Assembly (NCBI GenBank): GCA_019314185.1
Contig: JAFCZU010000111.1
Span: 1 to 8,642, forward strand
DNA length: 8,642 bases
Source: Deltaproteobacteria bacterium
Lineage (GTDB): Bacteria; Desulfobacterota; Desulfobacteria; Desulfobacterales; ETH-SRB1
Direction of reading: 5' to 3'
Shown: positions 6,088 through 8,642 of the stretch, piece after piece
Layout of the letters: each line of letters opens with the position of its first letter
Position numbering within the stretch: the stretch's first letter is position 1
Position numbers and translations under genes: made by a program
Notes under the pieces: generated by a model
Database searches by the model: none
Told to the model about the DNA's origin: nothing
What the model saw: the letters and a program-made list of their open reading frames with translations, nothing else

Positions 6088-6546
6088 ATGAACGAAAAAA
6101 TCAAGAAAATACAACAGTCAATGCTGCCCGTTGGGAAAGATGTGATCGTGTACAATCAAGAAGGCGAAGTCGAACCCCTCCGCGTGATCCGCAAGGGAAT
6201 CGCCCCTGTTCATACGAAACACGGCAAGTTTTGGCTTATGGATTTTGAGGTAAATGACCAATGGCGGGAATATTGTGCACTTTACCGGGGGGCCTTAGAC
6301 GATGAAAAATTGACTCCAGAATGGGACAGTACAAGAGGGGCTGTTGTCCGGATTGATTCAGAGTGTATCCCAGGAATGACCTTTGGCGATCTTGCATGTG
6401 ATTGCCGCGAACAGTTGCATCTTGCTCTGGAGAGGATCAATGACTGCGGCCAAGGGCAGTTGTCCATATTCGTAACCAGGATGGCCGCGGGAAGGGTTTT
6501 GGCTTCCACCTCGGGACTCTGTGGCTTTAAGACGCACTGGGCTTAA
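6088..6546 (+). pseudogene. GTP cyclohydrolase II (RibA)-like protein, N-terminal part
   Basis: The first 130 residues match the RibA fold. GTP cyclohydrolase II uses zinc to open the GTP ring, giving a diaminopyrimidine ribosyl monophosphate, formate and pyrophosphate. The zinc ligands are present as Cys93 (RIDSEC), Cys104 and Cys106 (CDC), with the same spacing as Cys54, Cys65 and Cys67 of the E. coli enzyme; the usual HSEC reads DSEC. After FVT (residue 130) the frame is lost: a missing C near 6476-6477 turns ACC-CAG-GAT into ACCAGGAT, and the last 22 residues to TAA 6544-6546 are out of frame. The start is secure (AGGGAGG, 7 bases). The N-terminal 80 residues are longer than in housekeeping RibA and its neighbours are not riboflavin genes, so a specialised role is likely. 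In this sequence it looks non-functional. Confidence 0.75.
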
Positions 6547-6827
6547 ATACGGTAGCATCGGCCATTGCATTGACTGAGGAAGGCCGAATTGACGCCCGAT
6601 CTTATGAAGGGGCTGTAGCAATTATCAAATTTCTTGGATTGCCACTCGATTTGGAGATTTCTGTTGCAACAAATAATCCTTCAAAAATACAGGTGTTACG
6701 TAGCAACGGTTATCAGGTGCATCGCACCCCCCTGTCGATCCAGCCAACAAGGTTTACTTATAGGCATTTCCTCGCGAAACGCGACTTGCTCGGCCATAAT
6801 GGGCTGTTGGCGGAGGTGGCCGTATGA
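6477..6827 (+). pseudogene. RibA-like protein, C-terminal part with an in-frame TAA
   Basis: From 6477 this frame reads QDGRGKGFGFHLGTLWL, then TAA at 6528-6530, then DALGLNTVASAIAL and on to TGA 6825-6827. It aligns without a gap to RibA QEGRGIGL...AYALQD, and the TAA falls exactly on the Gln of LQD, so it is probably CAA changed to TAA. Later RibA features are kept: an Arg in DARSY matching the catalytic Arg of DERDF, TNNPSKI for nucleotide binding, and KRDLLGH near the end. The residue matching the E. coli active-site Tyr105 is Leu here, which hints at altered chemistry. With frame and stop repaired, the whole protein would have about 246 residues. The stop overlaps the next gene as ATGA, showing an originally coupled pair. 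A start at TTG 6570 could yield only a fragment. Confidence 0.7.
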
Positions 6828-7438
6828 AGGCAACATCCTCATCCCGCTTTCTTTTATTGTGCGGAGTCTCTGGTGTTGGCAAAACGACCATTCTGGAGAA
6901 ACTCTGCTGTTGCGACCATAGCTTCACCCCTGTGCCAACATTTACAACCCGCCACCTGCGACCTGGTGAAAGGCACAAGGTCTGTGTCAAGCTGCAGGAA
7001 ATCGAAAAAATGCAGAAGGTGGGGGCCATTTTGTTCCGCACGGAGATCTACGGTGCGGTATACGGGACTCCACGCTACCCCATAGAGGCCACCTTGCAAA
7101 AGGGGTGTTTTCCTGTCCTGGAATGGCCAGTCGAAAACATCAACGCCATGCAAAGACTTATTGCCAAAATTTTTACTGTCTACCTGAAGCCCCCTTCGCT
7201 GTATGAATGGATGCGGCGCCTTTCGACTGATGAGCGTGACCATGACGAATCCCGTCTTAAAAAGGGTCTGCGAGAGTTGCAGGAAATCGAGGCAGGTAGA
7301 TGGAAAGACGATGTGAAACTCTTTCTTGTCAATGATCATCCCATATCGACCGCCGAACTGATCCGAAACAAGGTGCAGGAATGCGTGGACGCCTTTCAGT
7401 TGAGTATGGACTGTAAATTCACCGATAGCGCTGCGTGA
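6824..7438 (+). CDS. Guanylate-kinase-like P-loop protein
   Basis: This is an intact 204-residue protein of guanylate kinase size (about 200). It has the P-loop GVSGVGKTT (14-22), a TTRHLRPGE segment (41-49) matching the Gmk STTRxPRxGE motif, YGTPRYPIE (80-88), the strand IFTVYLKPPS (116-125), a lid-like Arg-rich segment (131-149) and VND (169-171). Parts of the GMP pocket are changed: the G-x-D-Y after the TTR motif is replaced by HKVCV, and the Asp-rich strand after YGTP reads LEWPVENINAM. ATP binding therefore looks normal, while the phosphate acceptor is probably not plain GMP. PhnN-like ribose-phosphate kinases share this fold and are an alternative. Its ATG overlaps the RibA-like stop (ATGA), so the two were translated together; a natural idea is that it phosphorylates the RibA-type product. 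Confidence 0.8.
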   Translation: MKATSSSRFLLLCGVSGVGKTTILEKLCCCDHSFTPVPTFTTRHLRPGERHKVCVKLQEIEKMQKVGAILFRTEIYGAVYGTPRYPIEATLQKGCFPVLEWPVENINAMQRLIAKIFTVYLKPPSLYEWMRRLSTDERDHDESRLKKGLRELQEIEAGRWKDDVKLFLVNDHPISTAELIRNKVQECVDAFQLSMDCKFTDSAA

Positions 7439-7469
7439 TTGACCATGAAAACTAAAAATGAGGACCTGT

Positions 7470-7793
7470 ATGTACAAACACAAAAGAAGGCGCGATCGAT
7501 TTTATCGGTCGCGAGGGGGTACTTGTCAGATACTTGAAATTTCTTGTGGAGCATGTCGCGCGTTTCGTGCGTGCTATCAGAAAGATGGCCAAGGGCGCTT
7601 ATTCAGGTTGTATGTTGACCGTCTTCAGATTGAAGGAATGCCTCGATGTCGCTTCCTGATGAAGGGAGATATGCCGCTGTTAAAGTGTGAAAAATGTGGC
7701 CTGATCATGGGCATACCCATGATCTACAAGCCGGAAGATCGCCTTGCCTGGCGGCTTGTCCCCGGGGCATGGATTGCAAAAAGGATCAAATAG
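7470..7793 (+). CDS. Small zinc-ribbon protein of unknown function
   Basis: This 107-residue protein has two Cys pairs, C26-x2-C29 and C73-x2-C76, the layout of a four-Cys zinc ribbon. Between them lie YQKDGQGRLFRLYVDRLQ (36-53), and after them GIPMIYKPEDRLAWRLVPGA. The N-terminus is strongly basic (KHKRRRDR). I chose ATG 7470 because TGAGGA at 7459-7464 sits 5 bases ahead; ATG 7458 is in frame but has no ribosome site. It follows the Gmk-like gene by 31 bases and closes the operon as seen here. No enzymatic motif is visible; a metal-bound accessory or nucleic-acid-binding role is possible but unproven. Confidence 0.7.
   Translation: MYKHKRRRDRFYRSRGGTCQILEISCGACRAFRACYQKDGQGRLFRLYVDRLQIEGMPRCRFLMKGDMPLLKCEKCGLIMGIPMIYKPEDRLAWRLVPGAWIAKRIK
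7491..7513. repeat. Hairpin in the start of the zinc-ribbon gene
   Basis: CGCGATCGA and TCGGTCGCG form a 9-bp stem (one G-U pair) with a 5-base loop, 21 bases after ATG 7470. In mRNA it could slow early translation. It encodes RRDRFYRSR, so it may simply follow from Arg-rich coding. Confidence 0.35.
7703..7724. repeat. Perfect 9-bp inverted repeat inside the zinc-ribbon gene
   Basis: GATCATGGG (7703-7711) and CCCATGATC (7716-7724) are exact reverse complements around CATA. It encodes LIMGIPMI just after the second Cys pair. There is no T run after it, so it is not a terminator. Confidence 0.4.
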
Positions 7794-7879
7794 GAGGGAC
7801 ACCAGGGCGTGTACAAGAAGCTGTTCACCAGAAGATATCGTCAGCATAAAGGAGTTTCTCACGGAACCTCATAACCCGG
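7794..7879 (+). other. Scrambled junction between the operon and the livG remnant
   Basis: Right after the zinc-ribbon stop, a good ribosome site (AGGAGGG, 7792-7798) precedes GTG 7809, whose frame stops after 21 codons at 7872-7874. It looks like the start of a fourth operon gene cut short. The same stretch keeps traces of LivG in other frames (SPEDIVSI near 7828-7850, then GVS and RNLITR before ATG 7880), as if the region before the Q-loop decayed by small indels. The Walker A part of livG is absent, so a deletion or insertion break lies about here. Confidence 0.4.
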
Positions 7880-8356
7880 ATGACTGTCCAGGACAACATC
7901 CTCCTGTCTTTTCAGAATCAGGCTGGAGAACATCTGAAAAATACTTTCCTTTTTCCTATGCAAGTCAGGAAGCAAGAGAGAAGAAATCGGGAAAAGGCCA
8001 AGGAACTTCTTGCTTTCATGGGCATTGAAGAAAAAGCAAATGATCTGGTAGAGGATTTGTCTTATGGTCAGCAAAAAATGATATCTCTGGCATGTTGTCT
8101 TGCTTCTGGCGCTGACCTGCTTTTACTGGATGAACCTGTAGCAGGCATTAATCCGGAACTGATCGAAAAAATTCTTACGATAATAAAAAAACTGCAAAAG
8201 GCAGGAAAGACCTTTGTCTTGATCGAACATAATATTGAAGCGGTTATGCAGGTATGCGACAGGGTGATTTTTATGGATGAAGGAAAGAAGATCGCTGAGG
8301 GTGACCCTGAGTTAGTCAGAAATAATCCTGCTGTGATAGATGCTTATCTGGAGTGA
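7880..8356 (+). pseudogene. livG: Branched-chain amino acid ABC transporter ATPase LivG, 5'-truncated
   Basis: LivG is one of two ATPases that power the LIV-type importer at the inner membrane. The 158 residues from MTVQDN onward fit the C-terminal two thirds: the LivG-type insert FQNQAGEHLKNTFLFP (11-26), signature LSYGQQK (60-66), Walker B LLLLDEP (80-86), H-loop His117 in LIEHN, and the end VRNNPAVIDAYLE. About 95-100 residues with the Walker A motif are missing and are not found upstream, so the product cannot bind ATP normally. ATG 7880 is internal to the original gene and has no ribosome site. The gene is followed 1 base later by livF, the usual order. The break probably marks where the island met an existing liv operon. 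Confidence 0.8.
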
Positions 8357-8357
8357 T

Positions 8358-8642
8358 ATGCTGAAGGTTGAAAGATTAGAGACAGGTTACGGCAAAAAGC
8401 AGGTTCTTTTCGGCATAGACCTTGAGGCGGCTGAAAGAAAAGTTACCGCTATCATTGGCCCAAACGGTTCAGGGAAGTCCACGGCTTTGAAGTCCATATT
8501 CGGACTTATTTCTGTATGGAAGGGAACTGTCAGTTATAAAAACAAGGATATTACCAATCGTTCGACTAAAGCCAATGTAATGGATGGAATTGCATTTGTA
8601 CCTCAAGGCAATAGGGTTTTTGATGAGATGACAGTTCTTGAA
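8358..8642 (+). CDS. livF: Branched-chain amino acid ABC transporter ATPase LivF, 5' part (runs off the window)
   Basis: The first 95 residues of a LivF-type ATPase are present; the gene continues past the window end. Walker A GPNGSGKST is at 34-42 and the Q-loop at FVPQGNRVF (80-88), with FDEMTVLE following as in LivF. LivF pairs with LivG to drive uptake of branched-chain amino acids or related substrates. ATG 8358 comes just after the livG stop (TGA 8354-8356), an arrangement typical of coupled liv genes. What is visible appears intact. With livG broken, its transport role here depends on another LivG copy. Confidence 0.85.
   Translation, partial: MLKVERLETGYGKKQVLFGIDLEAAERKVTAIIGPNGSGKSTALKSIFGLISVWKGTVSYKNKDITNRSTKANVMDGIAFVPQGNRVFDEMTVLE

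Noticed and set aside
300..6530. Reassignment of TAA or TAG to glutamine, suggested by two stops at likely Gln positions.
   Set aside because: The activator ends at TAA (5628-5630) and the zinc-ribbon gene at TAG (7791-7793) where their families should end, and true frameshifts are also present, so decay is the simpler reading.
6854..7483. A 209-codon open frame on the minus strand opposite the Gmk-like gene.
   Set aside because: It mirrors a well-supported plus-strand gene with clear motifs, has no recognisable domain and starts inside the next gene; it is a shadow frame.
7809..7874. A 21-codon frame from GTG 7809 with a good ribosome site.
   Set aside because: It is too short and unconserved in appearance to call as a gene; it is described as part of the junction.

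Overview
The window looks like an accessory island in a Gram-negative, sigma-54-containing bacterium. It carries a sigma-54 activator, a near-consensus -24/-12 promoter and LivG/LivF-type ABC ATPases; a Desulfobacterota- or Nitrospirota-like host would fit, but taxonomy cannot be fixed from this sequence. All recognised genes lie on the plus strand. No rRNA, tRNA, transposase, integrase or CRISPR array was seen.

Layout. Bases 1-129 hold a long imperfect hairpin and no convincing gene. Bases 130-698 contain a probable broken small gene of unknown function whose stop overlaps a start of the next gene. Bases 686-4008 encode a very large soluble sensor histidine kinase: about 800 residues of probable helical repeat, then a phosphoacceptor-type HDFKN motif and a HATPase domain. 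It is split into two frames at a run of nine Ts. Bases 4028-5630 encode its partner, a receiver domain joined to a sigma-54-interacting AAA+ domain with GAFTGA, split by a +1 shift just before the phosphoacceptor Asp. Bases 5631-6087 are a regulatory intergenic region with two copies of GGGAAATCCC 31 bp apart and, about 80 bp further on, a sigma-54 promoter (TGGCAAGTATTTTGCT). Bases 6088-7793 form a compact operon: a GTP cyclohydrolase II (RibA)-like protein (broken by a frameshift and a TAA), a guanylate-kinase-like P-loop protein overlapping it by ATGA, and a small zinc-ribbon protein. After a scrambled junction (7794-7879) comes a 5'-truncated livG remnant (7880-8356) and the start of livF (8358 onward, running off the window).

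Working model (inference). The cytosolic kinase senses an internal signal through its helical region and phosphorylates the receiver of the AAA+ activator. The activator binds the paired GGGAAATCCC sites and opens the sigma-54 promoter, switching on the RibA-like / Gmk-like / zinc-ribbon operon. RibA-type chemistry converts GTP to a ring-opened nucleoside monophosphate, and a Gmk-type kinase with a changed nucleotide pocket could act on that product. The operon may therefore make an unusual guanine-derived nucleotide, or consume GTP, on demand. I do not recognise this combination as a described system.

Caution. The upstream gene, kinase, activator, RibA-like gene and livG all carry reading-frame lesions. 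Two are consistent with C-to-T changes of Gln codons to stop, which argues for real decay in this strain. The others sit at or near homopolymers and could be sequencing errors, phase-variable tracts or recoding sites. The Gmk-like and zinc-ribbon genes look intact.
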